Source of the DNA: a bacterium
GTDB taxonomy: Bacteria; SAR324; XYD2-FULL-50-16
Direction: 5' to 3'
Assembly (NCBI GenBank): GCA_018829445.1
Contig: JAHJTV010000093.1
Location: forward strand, 62,001-126,000
DNA: 64,000 nucleotides
Shown piece after piece: positions 36,984 to 45,548 of this stretch (positions within the stretch are counted from its first letter, which is position 1; each line of letters starts with the position of its first letter). The notes below the pieces were generated by a model. The model was given only the letters and a program-made list of their open reading frames with translations, searched no databases and was not told the origin of the DNA. Position numbers and translations under genes: made by a program.

Positions 36984-37880
36984 TTAAACGGGTTTAATCG
37001 CCCCAATATATGCGGAAACAACATACTTACTGGCTGCGCTTTCTTTTGACGGACTCCACTGTTCGATCAATTCCTGGCTCTTATCATTCGGTTCAATCTT
37101 GATATTCTGAAACCCGGCTTTGTTTAGCATCTGCTTTGTGTTTTGAATGGTCGCCGCCCCTCCGATACAGGCGGATACCAAGTTCAGATCGTTTTTTATC
37201 GCGTTCGGAAGTTCTATTTTCGCTAGTACATCCGATATTGACAAACGACCCCCCGGTTTCAGCACCCTGAAGGCTTCGTCATAAACGGCTTGTTTGTCCG
37301 GAGACAGATTGATCACACAATTCGACATGATCATGTCCGCCGTATTGTCCGCAATTGGTAAATGCTCAATCTCTCCCAATCTGAATTCGACATTTTCAAC
37401 AGATGCTTTTTTTGCGTTATCTCTTGCCTTGCTGATCATATCAGCCGTCATGTCCACACCAATGACTTGTCCTTCTTCACCAACTTCTCTGGCCGCTAAA
37501 AAACAGTCGAATCCTCCACCACAGCCTAAGTCCACCACGGTCTCTCCCTTTTTTAATGAAGCCAGAGCGACCGGATTGCCACAGCCAAGATTCATATTGG
37601 CTCCTTCCGGGATTGCTTTAAGATCTCCCTCATTATATCCAATTAACACCGCCATCTGTTCTGAAGTGATTTCTGTTGATCCACAGCAGCTAACGTTTTG
37701 CGTTATATCTGAATTCGATCCACAACAACTGGTGGGAGAGACTGTTTCAAGCGTTATCGCGTTGGGACCACAGCACGATCCAGAGGCGCTCGGAAACTCA
37801 TTACTATTACTATTTCTATTCGCTCGGGCGATTGATCCGTATCTTTCTCGAACGGTTTCTCTTATCTTTTCACTATCCAT
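36984..37880 (-). CDS. arsM: Arsenite S-adenosylmethionine methyltransferase
   Basis: A 298-residue SAM-dependent methyltransferase that methylates As(III) to volatile or less toxic species. The SAM motif is VVDLGCGGGFDCFLAAREVG. The As-binding Cys are found in this loop, in MSNCVINLSPDKQAVYDEAF and in SACIGGAA. The N-terminus carries three separate Cys-Cys-Gly motifs (residues ~36-70), an extra thiol-rich module that could pre-bind arsenite. It is the last gene of the minus-strand arsR-arsC-acr3-arsM run. Good ribosome-site spacing is not obvious. Confidence 0.92.
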   Translation of the reverse strand: MDSEKIRETVRERYGSIARANRNSNSNEFPSASGSCCGPNAITLETVSPTSCCGSNSDITQNVSCCGSTEITSEQMAVLIGYNEGDLKAIPEGANMNLGCGNPVALASLKKGETVVDLGCGGGFDCFLAAREVGEEGQVIGVDMTADMISKARDNAKKASVENVEFRLGEIEHLPIADNTADMIMSNCVINLSPDKQAVYDEAFRVLKPGGRLSISDVLAKIELPNAIKNDLNLVSACIGGAATIQNTKQMLNKAGFQNIKIEPNDKSQELIEQWSPSKESAASKYVVSAYIGAIKPV

Positions 37881-37978
37881 TTTTATCCTTCTTTATTGAC
37901 AAAGGACACCGGAAATACCCCTTGTTCTTGTTTAACTGTTTTCTAAAACCATTTTTGACTTTTTTCGAGACAGTGTCA

Positions 37979-39160
37979 TCACGGATTAACCTCAAACCAA
38001 CTGGTTGTACGCTTGCATATCCCAACCAGCATTAACATTACGGGAACCTCAATAAGGACGCCAACGACTGTAGCCAATGCCGCTCCCGAAGACAGCCCAA
38101 AGAGCATAACGGCGGTAGCGATGGCCACTTCAAAGTGATTGGAAGCGCCAATCATGGCGGCTGGGGCGGCATCCTCATAACGCAGTTTGAGTACTTTCGC
38201 CGCGCCATACCCAAGTACAAAAATCAGGACAGTTTGTAAAAATAGCGGGATTGATATCCAAAGGATGGTCAGGGGATTTCCAAGAATCGTCTCACCCTTG
38301 AAGCTGAAAAGCAGCACCAAGGTCAATAGCAAAGCAACTATCGTCACGGGAGTGAGGACATGAAGAAAGCTATCTTTGAACCATTCCTCTCCCTTTCGTC
38401 CAATGATCCATTTACGGGAGAAGTATCCGGCCACCAATGGCAACGCCACATAGATCGCCACCGACAACAGCAAAGCCTGCCAGGGGACGGGAAGTCTGCC
38501 GATTCCCAGCAGAAAACCACCCAGAACACCGTATAGAACCAGCATCAAAAGCGAATTGACAGCCACCATCACCAGTGTCAGTCCGTCATTACCCCTGGCC
38601 AGATACCCCCAAACCAGAACCATGGCGGTGCAAGGCGCGATCCCCAATAACACGCAACCGGCAAAATAACTTCTCCAAAGGGGAACCCGCAACATCTTGA
38701 TACCGTCATGAAGCACCACGGTTCCCGCTCCATGCCCAGCGCCAATCGGCAGGTCTAAACCGAAAGGCATTTTAACCAGATCCATGGCGTCAACGCCAAT
38801 CAGACTTCGAAACAGAAAGCCAAGAAAAAAGATGGCGATAGCGTACATGGTAAACGGCTTGACGCACCAATTGATGAACAGGGTCAACAGGACAGGTTTT
38901 CCACTTTTTCCCGCTTTTATCACACTGGCAAAATCAATCTTGACCATTATCGGATACATCATAAAGAACAGACAGATCGCAATGGGAATAGAGACAACCG
39001 GAGCCCCGTTTACCCGGATGGAGATTCCATCCAATGTATTAGCCAAACCGGGCGCTATTTTTCCCAGAAGAACACCTCCGACAATACACAATCCGACCCA
39101 GACGGTCAGGTAGCGTTCAAAGACGCTGGTCATTTTTCGATTGTTCGTCGCTTCCGTCAT
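37979..39160 (-). CDS. acr3: ACR3-family arsenite efflux permease
   Basis: A 393-residue, ten-helix permease of the ACR3 type that exports arsenite. Recognisable segments are ERYLTVWVGLCIVGGVLLG at the N-terminus, NWCVKPFTMYAI, the catalytic Cys in GIAPCTAMVLVWG and the AIGASNHFEVAIATA-like stretch (AMIGASNHFEVAIA) near the end. Its start overlaps the arsC stop by 4 bp (39157-39160), so the two are coupled. It would act on the arsenite made by the reductase encoded just upstream. Confidence 0.94.
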   Translation of the reverse strand: MTEATNNRKMTSVFERYLTVWVGLCIVGGVLLGKIAPGLANTLDGISIRVNGAPVVSIPIAICLFFMMYPIMVKIDFASVIKAGKSGKPVLLTLFINWCVKPFTMYAIAIFFLGFLFRSLIGVDAMDLVKMPFGLDLPIGAGHGAGTVVLHDGIKMLRVPLWRSYFAGCVLLGIAPCTAMVLVWGYLARGNDGLTLVMVAVNSLLMLVLYGVLGGFLLGIGRLPVPWQALLLSVAIYVALPLVAGYFSRKWIIGRKGEEWFKDSFLHVLTPVTIVALLLTLVLLFSFKGETILGNPLTILWISIPLFLQTVLIFVLGYGAAKVLKLRYEDAAPAAMIGASNHFEVAIATAVMLFGLSSGAALATVVGVLIEVPVMLMLVGICKRTTSWFEVNP

Positions 39161-39618
39161 GATTCACTCCCATTTAACAATAATGATTCAGGCAAAGTTT
39201 CGACAAAGGTTTTGATTTCGTCTCTGACTGTTCGATAACACTCCAGCTGTTCCTCTTTTGAGGCTCCTTTTCGCTCCAGTTCCTCAGCCTTTTTCGGCGG
39301 GTCCTCAAAACCGACATGAATCCTTTTCTTCGCTCCCGGAAAGAAGGGGCAGGTTTCATTGGCGTGATCACAAACCGTAATGACAGCGTCAAACTCCTGA
39401 TCGATGAACTCATCAAGATGTTTGGATTTATGACCGGATATATCGACGCCGACTTCCGACATCACCTTAACAGCGTTGGGATTGAGTCCATGAGTCTCTA
39501 TTCCGGCTGAATAGACATCAAGCATATCCCCTTTAAGATGACGTACCCAACCCTCAGCCATCTGACTTCGGCATGAGTTTCCAGTACACAGGAACAGTAT
39601 TTTCAGTTTTTCCTCCAT
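39157..39618 (-). CDS. arsC: Arsenate reductase, thioredoxin-coupled (LMW-PTP type)
   Basis: A 153-residue reductase turning arsenate into arsenite. The P-loop is FLCTGNSCRSQMAEGW, with the nucleophilic Cys in CTGNSCR. The resolving Cys pair appears in VCDHANETCPFFPG, as in the S. aureus pI258 enzyme, which uses thioredoxin and not glutaredoxin. It lies between arsR and acr3 on the same strand and overlaps acr3 by 4 bp. Confidence 0.94.
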   Translation of the reverse strand: MEEKLKILFLCTGNSCRSQMAEGWVRHLKGDMLDVYSAGIETHGLNPNAVKVMSEVGVDISGHKSKHLDEFIDQEFDAVITVCDHANETCPFFPGAKKRIHVGFEDPPKKAEELERKGASKEEQLECYRTVRDEIKTFVETLPESLLLNGSES

Positions 39619-39644
39619 AAATCATCCTTAATATTCGATTTATC

Positions 39645-40025
39645 TTACTTTTTTGGACAGCATGTTTCTCCACGCTGTTTTCCGCACAAGTCTTCAGGTT
39701 CGCAGGATAGGATTTCTTTGAGTTTTCTCAAGTCCTCGTCCGCTTCGGGAACTTCAGCCATTCGCTGTTTTATCCATTCGACTAAAACATTGAGAGATGG
39801 GTTGTCTTTAGCTAGGCGGTAATAGACCCAACGTCCTTCTTTCCTGCTGGTAACCAATCCGCAGGAGATTAACAAACTCATGTGACGGGAAGCTGTGGCT
39901 CCGGTCACCTGCAAAAATTCCGTGATCTGACAGGCGCAAAGCTCGCTGTGTTTTGTCAAGACGACAACCACTCGGAAGCGGTTTCTATCAGAAAGCGCTT
40001 TAAAAACTGTTATGATCCGGTTCAT
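39645..40025 (-). CDS. arsR: ArsR-family arsenic-responsive repressor
   Basis: A 126-residue winged-helix repressor. The metal site ELCACQITEFL (like ELCVC of E. coli ArsR) lies in helix 3, and ATASRHMSLLISCGLVTSRKEGRWVYYRL is the recognition helix and wing. The C-terminus adds a Cys-rich tail (CEPEDLCGKQRGETCCPKK) that may bind further metalloid. It is the first gene of the ars operon and so should autoregulate it. The ATG lacks a good ribosome site, so translation may be weak or the transcript leaderless. Confidence 0.93.
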   Translation of the reverse strand: MNRIITVFKALSDRNRFRVVVVLTKHSELCACQITEFLQVTGATASRHMSLLISCGLVTSRKEGRWVYYRLAKDNPSLNVLVEWIKQRMAEVPEADEDLRKLKEILSCEPEDLCGKQRGETCCPKK

Positions 40026-40392
40026 AATTGGTTAACCGTTGTTTGTTATTTAGCTAATTAACTAACTATAGCTTATTAACGATAATCTACTATCGTCAAT
40101 ATCTATTTTTGATAGACTGCAAAAAAAAACCGACATCATGTCAAAGGGTTTATCTACCGGATTGACTTTGAGTTTAGACTTTCTTTTGACAATTCCTAAT
40201 ACTTTATAAAATCAATCTGATTGTTGAAGTATTGAATGCAACTAAGAATGGAATACAAAGTGCAATTAGTAATCTAATACGTTTGTCAGGGGCGCAGAGA
40301 CTATAGCGAAGAATACATTAATTGATTGGCTTTAAGGTAATCATTAGTACATTAGTTGAACTTCATCAAATTGTGTTTATTGAGGAAACGAT
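40026..40392. promoter_or_regulatory. Divergent promoter region of arsR and the TauE/SafE gene
   Basis: A 367-bp AT-rich gap between divergent genes. Directly upstream of arsR is a palindrome-rich stretch, with TTAGCTAA near 40052 and ATTAACTAACTATAG after it. A CTATC...GATAG inverted pair follows near 40092-40115. These are plausible ArsR operators. No coding frame is present. Confidence 0.4.
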
Positions 40393-41286
40393 ATGTTATT
40401 TCCCATATCTGGTGTTGAGGTAAATCCATTCGTTCCATTTCTGGTAGCGTTATTCGTCTCCTTTTTCACCTCAATGGGTGGCGTTAGCGGCGCGTTTCTG
40501 CTCCTACCCTTTCAGGTCAGTGTACTTGGATATACATCTCCATCCGTCAGTGCCACCAATCAAGTCTTCAATATTGTGGCGATTCCCAGCGGTGTCTATC
40601 GCTATATTAAAGAAGGACGAATGCTCTGGCCGCTGTCAAAGTACATTATCATTGGTACGCTTCCTGGTGTTTTCATTGGGGCTTGGGTTCGAGTTGAATT
40701 TCTGCCCAATCCGAGGAATTTTAAGTTGTTCGTGAGTTTTATACTTATCTACATTGGATACAAATTATTTGTTGATATCCTTAAAAACAAATCAACCACC
40801 TCGAAACCAACGCCCAATAAAGAAACCGTCTCAACGGTTACAATATTGGAATCCAGTTTTAAAGAGGTGAGATTTGAGTACGATAAAAATGAATGCGCGT
40901 TCAAGCCTTTGCATATCCTGACACTTTGTTTTGTAGTCGGAATCATTGGTGGAATTTACGGGATTGGTGGCGGATCAATAATAGCTCCTTTTCTGGTAAC
41001 ATTTTTCGCTTTGCCCGTTTATACAATCGCGGGCGCTGCTTTGTCTGGAACTTTCGCGACATCAATCGCCGGAGTTCTGTTTTATCATCTTCTAGCTTCA
41101 TTCTACCCAACCCAGAGCGTATCACCTGATTGGCTGCTGGGATGTTTATTTGGTATAGGAGGATTTATTGGGATGTATTTCGGGGCAAAGACACAGCATT
41201 TGATCCCATCGAAAGTGATAAAAGGGATCTTGTGTTTTAGCACTCTATTTATCGCGGGAAAATATGTTCTAGACTTTATTCAATAA
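40393..41286 (+). CDS. TauE/SafE family permease (TSUP)
   Basis: A 297-residue membrane protein of the sulfite exporter family. The N-terminal half has SFFTSMGGVSGAFLLLPFQ and SVSATNQVFNI; the C-terminal half repeats the pattern as GIIGGIYGIGGGSIIAPFLV and AGAALSGTFATSIAGV. A GAGGAAAC ribosome site precedes the ATG. It is divergent from arsR and lies within the same tRNA-fragment-bounded segment, so it probably travelled with the arsenic genes. Its substrate could be a sulfur compound or an organo-anion. Confidence 0.88.
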   Translation: MLFPISGVEVNPFVPFLVALFVSFFTSMGGVSGAFLLLPFQVSVLGYTSPSVSATNQVFNIVAIPSGVYRYIKEGRMLWPLSKYIIIGTLPGVFIGAWVRVEFLPNPRNFKLFVSFILIYIGYKLFVDILKNKSTTSKPTPNKETVSTVTILESSFKEVRFEYDKNECAFKPLHILTLCFVVGIIGGIYGIGGGSIIAPFLVTFFALPVYTIAGAALSGTFATSIAGVLFYHLLASFYPTQSVSPDWLLGCLFGIGGFIGMYFGAKTQHLIPSKVIKGILCFSTLFIAGKYVLDFIQ

Positions 41287-41390
41287 CGTTTCTGTTTTCC
41301 GCTTGTTACTTCGTACGTGCCGAGTCTCTGCCTTACCTGCTTTTATGTCGCAATGATTGTTTCCGTGAGTACTTTTTAAGGAGAAATTTA

Positions 41391-41702
41391 GTGGTCGGAG
41401 TGTGGTGGTGGGAGTGAGCTTTTAGTGGTCGGAGTCCAGCTCCTCATTGGGCAAGCCCAATGTTAAATGAATGAAACTCGTTTTTCGGTGCCTTTATTGA
41501 GAATATATTCCTGAGAGTATAAAATTTTTAAATCACTGTTCTTTCTGAATAAAAAAACGAGTTCCTTATAAGAGTGGACGTGAGAGTGTACCCTAAAGGA
41601 TAAAACTCGGAGGTGAAATTTTTAGGATTTTCAACTTTGGATACAGATCCAATAACATACTGAAAAAATGGAGTAAAATCCTATAATTTACACTCCGACC
41701 AC
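41391..41702. repeat. 312-bp segment with 12-bp terminal inverted repeats
   Basis: GTGGTCGGAGTG at 41391-41402 is inverted as CACTCCGACCAC at 41691-41702. Inside lie a third copy (41425-41435), a perfect hairpin CATTGGGC-AA-GCCCAATG (41445-41462) and an 11-bp inverted pair AACTCGTTTTT/AAAAACGAGTT (41475-41485 and 41553-41563). It could be a MITE-like element. The terminal motif also equals the 3' acceptor strand of tRNA-Pro, so nested attachment sites are the alternative. Confidence 0.5.
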
Positions 41703-41861
41703 TTGGACGTTTTTTGCCCAAAATTTAACTTTTTTGAAATCCCCGCAAAAGCTTATCAGTAGCCTGTTGAGGAAGTATCTTCTTCAAATTTGAATTTCCA
41801 AAATTGGCTTTGTTAGACAGGATGTATCCCTTGTTATTACTAGGTTACGTGGCGATTACTA

Positions 41862-41920
41862 TGGTGGAGTAAATGAGAGGAATCGAACCACCTGGCCCCT
41901 ACCTCCCGAAGGTTTTGGGT
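41862..41920 (-). other. tRNA-Pro(CGG)-like 3' half
   Basis: Read on the minus strand, it shows an anticodon-type loop TTCGGGA (CGG, proline), a variable region AGGGGCC, a T-arm GGTGG-TTCGATT-CCTCT and an end in ACTCCACCA. The 5' half is missing: the bases that should form the anticodon stem and D-arm do not pair, and the acceptor has extra bases. It is a decayed partial copy, as left by elements that integrate at tRNA 3' ends. Confidence 0.55.
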
Positions 41921-42450
41921 ATTTTGATAAGGTGAAATACTATGTGAGTTAAAAATTCAATGAATATAGATGTTTAATCTCGTATATTCAACAAAAAATC
42001 GAAGCGTTTTGTCATTCAAAAGGCACTCAACAGGTACTCAAATGGCAACCTTCTGTCAGTATTTCGTTAGTCAGATTAAACTAATCAATTTGGCGCTATG
42101 AGGGATTGGAAATAACAGCTTGGAAGCAATCTGATTGTCATCTTTCCCTTTATAATAGGGAAATTGGATTCAAACGTTATCCATAAGGTCGAAATATTAT
42201 TCTCGGTTCAAATCCCTTTATTTTAGTATGCTTACATTCGATTTTTCACCAATTTTCCATTCATTGATATCAAGCAGCCTCTCGATGATAGTATTTCAGC
42301 TTTCCTCCCAGTGGTGACCGGCAGTCAATTCTGCCTGTTTGATCATCTTTTCCTTTTCTGAAAAACCCACTCTTCTTTCTTTGTTTGGTCTTATATTTTG
42401 ACTTTTTTTCTTGGCATCATTTCGCATGAATTGATATGCTGTTACCTGAT

Positions 42451-43077
42451 TTAACCTAAGTTTCCCCGTCGGGATACTGCCAACCCCAACCCGGCGATGA
42501 CCATCAACCCTCCTGCTGCTTTTAATAGGACTTGAATAGCTCGTTGTCCCCGTAAATATTCGCTGATATTACCAGCAACTAGAGCCCAAACGGATGTGAC
42601 GGTGAATGTGATCATAAGAAATGTAGGAACGATCAGAGCAAACTGTAGCCCTAAAGGTCGAGTTGTATCGATAAATTGGGGAAGAAAGGCGGCAATGAAA
42701 ATCAAACTCTTGGGGTTGGGAATCGTAATAACCATTCCTTGAATAAGGAGATTCTTTTTAGAAACTGATGAATTATCAAACGACAAGGGCTCCCCAGCGT
42801 TTCTCCACTGTTTGATTCCGAGATATACCAGATAAGCTGCTCCAGACCAGCGGAGCAGTTCAAACAATTCAGCAACTGCATTCAGCAACGAAACCAAACC
42901 GATCGCTGCAACGATTAGTTGAAAGGCGATTCCCAAGGTTTCTCCGGTAACTGTGGCCAGGGCTCGTCGCCAACCAAACGAAATACTGTGTGCAACTGTT
43001 AACAAAACACTGGGACCGGGCAAGGCGATCATGATGGTGGTGGCAATAAAGAAAGCAAAATAAATGTGTAATTCCAT
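42451..43077 (-). CDS. LysE/RhtB family amino-acid exporter
   Basis: A 208-residue, six-helix exporter of the LysE superfamily. The start has the family signature MIALPGPSVLLTVAHSISFGWRRAL, and the middle has WSGAAYLVYLGIKQWR and TIPNPKSLIFIAAFLPQF. It would export small amino acids or homoserine lactone-like compounds. A GGAG ribosome site lies about 12 bases before the ATG. It is 121 bp from an AraC-type regulator on the same strand, a common arrangement. A second, distinct LysE protein is encoded at 61487. Confidence 0.9.
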   Translation of the reverse strand: MELHIYFAFFIATTIMIALPGPSVLLTVAHSISFGWRRALATVTGETLGIAFQLIVAAIGLVSLLNAVAELFELLRWSGAAYLVYLGIKQWRNAGEPLSFDNSSVSKKNLLIQGMVITIPNPKSLIFIAAFLPQFIDTTRPLGLQFALIVPTFLMITFTVTSVWALVAGNISEYLRGQRAIQVLLKAAGGLMVIAGLGLAVSRRGNLG

Positions 43078-43198
43078 ATTTGGTCACTCCTGATTATAAA
43101 TGGGTTTTTAACCATTGGATGTATTATCCCCCCAACCCTCTCATAGGATTGCGAAATATCCGGATCAGGATTCCAAAGTATAGAATTTTAATCGATGT

Positions 43199-44002
43199 TT
43201 ATTGTATAAAATTGACTTGATATTCTTTTGGGGTCACCGTTGTTATTGCTTTAAAATGCCGGTGAAAGTGACTTTGATCGAAAAAACCGCATTCCAGAGC
43301 AACCTGTGACAAATCATGGCCTTTTTGAAGAAGTTTTTTGGCAAAGTCGATTCTGCAGTTCAGTCTATAGGCATGTGGCGTTATGCCCATGGCAGCTTTG
43401 AATTGTCTTAGCAGGGTGTAAGGGTTAGCATGTAATTCTGAAGCCAGCTGATTCAAGAAAATATCTTCCTCTAGATTTGCACTTAACCAATGCTTCAACT
43501 GCTTTATTTGCAAAGAAGTCTCTTTTCTCCAAGCAGTAGGTTTACAAGCCCCCATAAAGATGTTTTCGATTAGTTCAGCCAGGTGTTGTTCTTTTTCCAA
43601 CAAATCCCCTTCACCCATTAACAATTCCAAAGTCCTAATACATTGTTGATAGATCGACGCGTCTTCCAACAAGATGGTCTTCACAGGACGAAATGTTTCT
43701 GTTTGCCATAGCGATTGCTGTAATTGCAGACACCAGCCAACATCAAGAAACAGTATGTAGTAGCTCCGTTTGCAGGACTCTGTGGGATTGCAGGAATGAA
43801 CTTTTTCTGGATTAATTAACGCAAGATTACCCGGCTTTAGCATTACCTTTTTCTCGTCAATTTGGTAGATCACTTCTCCTTGGTCTAAAGCGCCAATACA
43901 GAAGGTTTTATGGATATGCGATTTATAATGTCGTCCGCTATCTTTTGAATAGCGGCACTCCGCAAAAGGCAGTACTTGCTTTAAAAAATGTTTTTCACTC
44001 AT
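43199..44002 (-). CDS. AraC-family transcriptional regulator
   Basis: A 267-residue activator. The N-terminal cupin (HKTFCIGALDQGEVIYQIDEK, LALINPEKVHSCNP) would bind the effector. The C-terminal ~100 residues hold two helix-turn-helix motifs (FLNQLASELHANPYTLLRQFK and LSQVALECGFFDQSHFHRHFK). Its closeness to the LysE-type exporter suggests that it senses the exported amino acid. The start has no strong ribosome site. Confidence 0.9.
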   Translation of the reverse strand: MSEKHFLKQVLPFAECRYSKDSGRHYKSHIHKTFCIGALDQGEVIYQIDEKKVMLKPGNLALINPEKVHSCNPTESCKRSYYILFLDVGWCLQLQQSLWQTETFRPVKTILLEDASIYQQCIRTLELLMGEGDLLEKEQHLAELIENIFMGACKPTAWRKETSLQIKQLKHWLSANLEEDIFLNQLASELHANPYTLLRQFKAAMGITPHAYRLNCRIDFAKKLLQKGHDLSQVALECGFFDQSHFHRHFKAITTVTPKEYQVNFIQ

Positions 44003-44097
44003 AAGGATAGCTGGTAAGGAGCGTTTTGTAGACTGTTGGTATGAATATCTGAATCATAACTCTTTTACTTCTCCTCAATTAGGACTTAAAATGAGAA

Positions 44098-44127
44098 ATG
44101 ATAAGAACTTGCTTTTCGTGTGTCAAG
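44098..44127 (+). repeat. Left copy of 30-bp direct repeat
   Basis: Begins ATGATAAGAACTTGC. Its first 21 bases are identical to 63886-63906, and the whole 30 bases match with two mismatches. It lies about 120 bp before the recombinase remnant at 44247, which is where an attachment site of an integrative element would be expected. Confidence 0.7.
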
Positions 44128-44246
44128 GTATTGAACATGAATTTTGAAGAAAACATGGCTCAATCTTGGATTTGAATCTCAGAATTCAGGTTGAATCTAA
44201 GAAAACCTTGGGTAAAAGGTAAGAAATACCGAATAAGTCCTCAAAG

Positions 44247-45277
44247 ATGAGCCATATTTATCAAGATTTGAACAAACTTCATAGTAAAGCCGTCCTTTAT
44301 TCTATCAATCGATTCAAAAAATACCTGTCTGATTGTCATGGAATCGATTCTACAGTTGAAATAGTTGCCTATACGGAAATTTACCAGGAGCATCTTCGCT
44401 GGCTTTTCGAAAAGAGATTCCTGGAGAAGGGCCCCATTACTCCCCTCAGTTGCTGTTTGAAGCAGTTCTTGAATTGGTACTGCAATAAATTAGACGCAAA
44501 GAATCTGTATACGCTTAGCGCTGCCAATGTCGAAGCGTTTTATAGTGAAGGAATCGGCAAGTGTAGCAAGAGTTATAAACGCGCGTTTCAGGCTGCTTTA
44601 CGAAGCTTCTTCGATTTCTGCTTCGAACAGGGATATACCTCACACAACCTGAGATACGCTCTTCCAACTGTCAGAACTTACCAGCTTTCAAGCATTCCAA
44701 GGAAAATAGAAGAAAGTGAAGCTAAAAGGCTCTTGGATAGCGTCGATCGCACTTCGGCATATGGCAAAAGGAATTACGCTATTTTGTAGATTCTCTATAC
44801 TTACGGTGTCCGCGGCGGTCAAGTAAGAGAATTAAAGCTTGAGGACATCGACTGGCACAAAGAAGAAATATATTTTGCGCCTTTCAAAGGCAGCAAAAGC
44901 TGTCGTTTCTCATTAACCATCGAGGTAGGTAATGCTCTGGTCGATTATATAAAGAATGCCAGGGGAGTGTCCAAGCATCGTCATCTGTTTCTGACGGTAA
45001 TATCCCCAATTTCTCCTTTGAAAATTAGCAGCCTTACCCAATTAATCAGAATAGAAATGTTAAAGGCGAATATTCAAAGCCCCAAATTAGGCTCTCATTG
45101 CTTTCGACACTGTTTTGTTTCGAGAATGATAAAGCAGGGGGGGGGGCTTTCAAACACATCGCGGATCCCGTCGGCCATCGCGTCATTCAATCAACATTTA
45201 TCTATACAAAAATCGATTTTGATTCTCTTGGCGAAGTGGGTCTGGAGCTGCCGGAGGTTCAAGATGAAAACAATTAA
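44247..45277 (+). pseudogene. Tyrosine recombinase, inactivated by stop and frameshift
   Basis: The frame opens at 44247 with a SAM-like N-terminal domain and is broken by TAG at 44787-44789 (AYGKRNYAIL, then a stop). Beyond it, still in frame, the catalytic domain continues: YTYGVRGGQVRELKLEDIDW contains the first catalytic Arg, and GSHCFRHCFVSRMIKQ the HxxR box. A run of ten G at 45137-45146 then shifts the frame. In the other frame the remaining box reads ADPVGHRVIQSTFIYTKIDF, with His and the Tyr nucleophile, ending at 45277. Two lesions make it non-functional. A second recombinase starts in an overlapping frame at 45264. Confidence 0.85.
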
Positions 45278-45548
45278 ATTTACCTGTGTTCTGGCAGAAG
45301 AGTTGGAGCGTTTTGTCGAGTTTAAAATGTCCTGCAATTTGGATTACTACAGCCGTTCGAAACTGCTTCGAAGCTTTGATCGTTTTCTTGTTTTGCATAA
45401 GTTCAACGACAAGATATTGAGTAAGCAAATATGCCATAATTATATCGGAACTCTCAATCATCTTTCCAGACCGGCATTATCAGAGCTGCGAGCCTCGCTC
45501 CTCATTCAACCGATGGCCTTTTCACCGGTAATGGTTTGTTCTATGTGA
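45264..45548 (+). pseudogene. Truncated second tyrosine recombinase (N-terminal domain only)
   Basis: The ATG at 45264 overlaps the end of the preceding recombinase. About 75 residues (VLAEELERFVEFKMSCNLDY, then LLRSFDRFLVLHKFND) match a recombinase N-terminal core-binding domain. Homology stops near 45490, where sequence of an IS91-type transposase begins in another frame. Two or three overlapping recombinase genes are typical of RIT-type (recombinase trio) elements, so this is likely a RIT remnant cut by IS91-type debris. Confidence 0.7.

Larger units (their letters stand above)
41287..42450. other. 1.16-kb non-coding region with repeats and tRNA-like debris
   Basis: There is no credible gene. 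It contains two direct copies and one inverted copy of TGGTCGGAGT(G), two hairpins and the tRNA-Pro-like 3' half described separately. It looks like accumulated integration-site scars to the right of the arsenic segment. The part after 41930 shows nothing recognisable. Confidence 0.55.
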
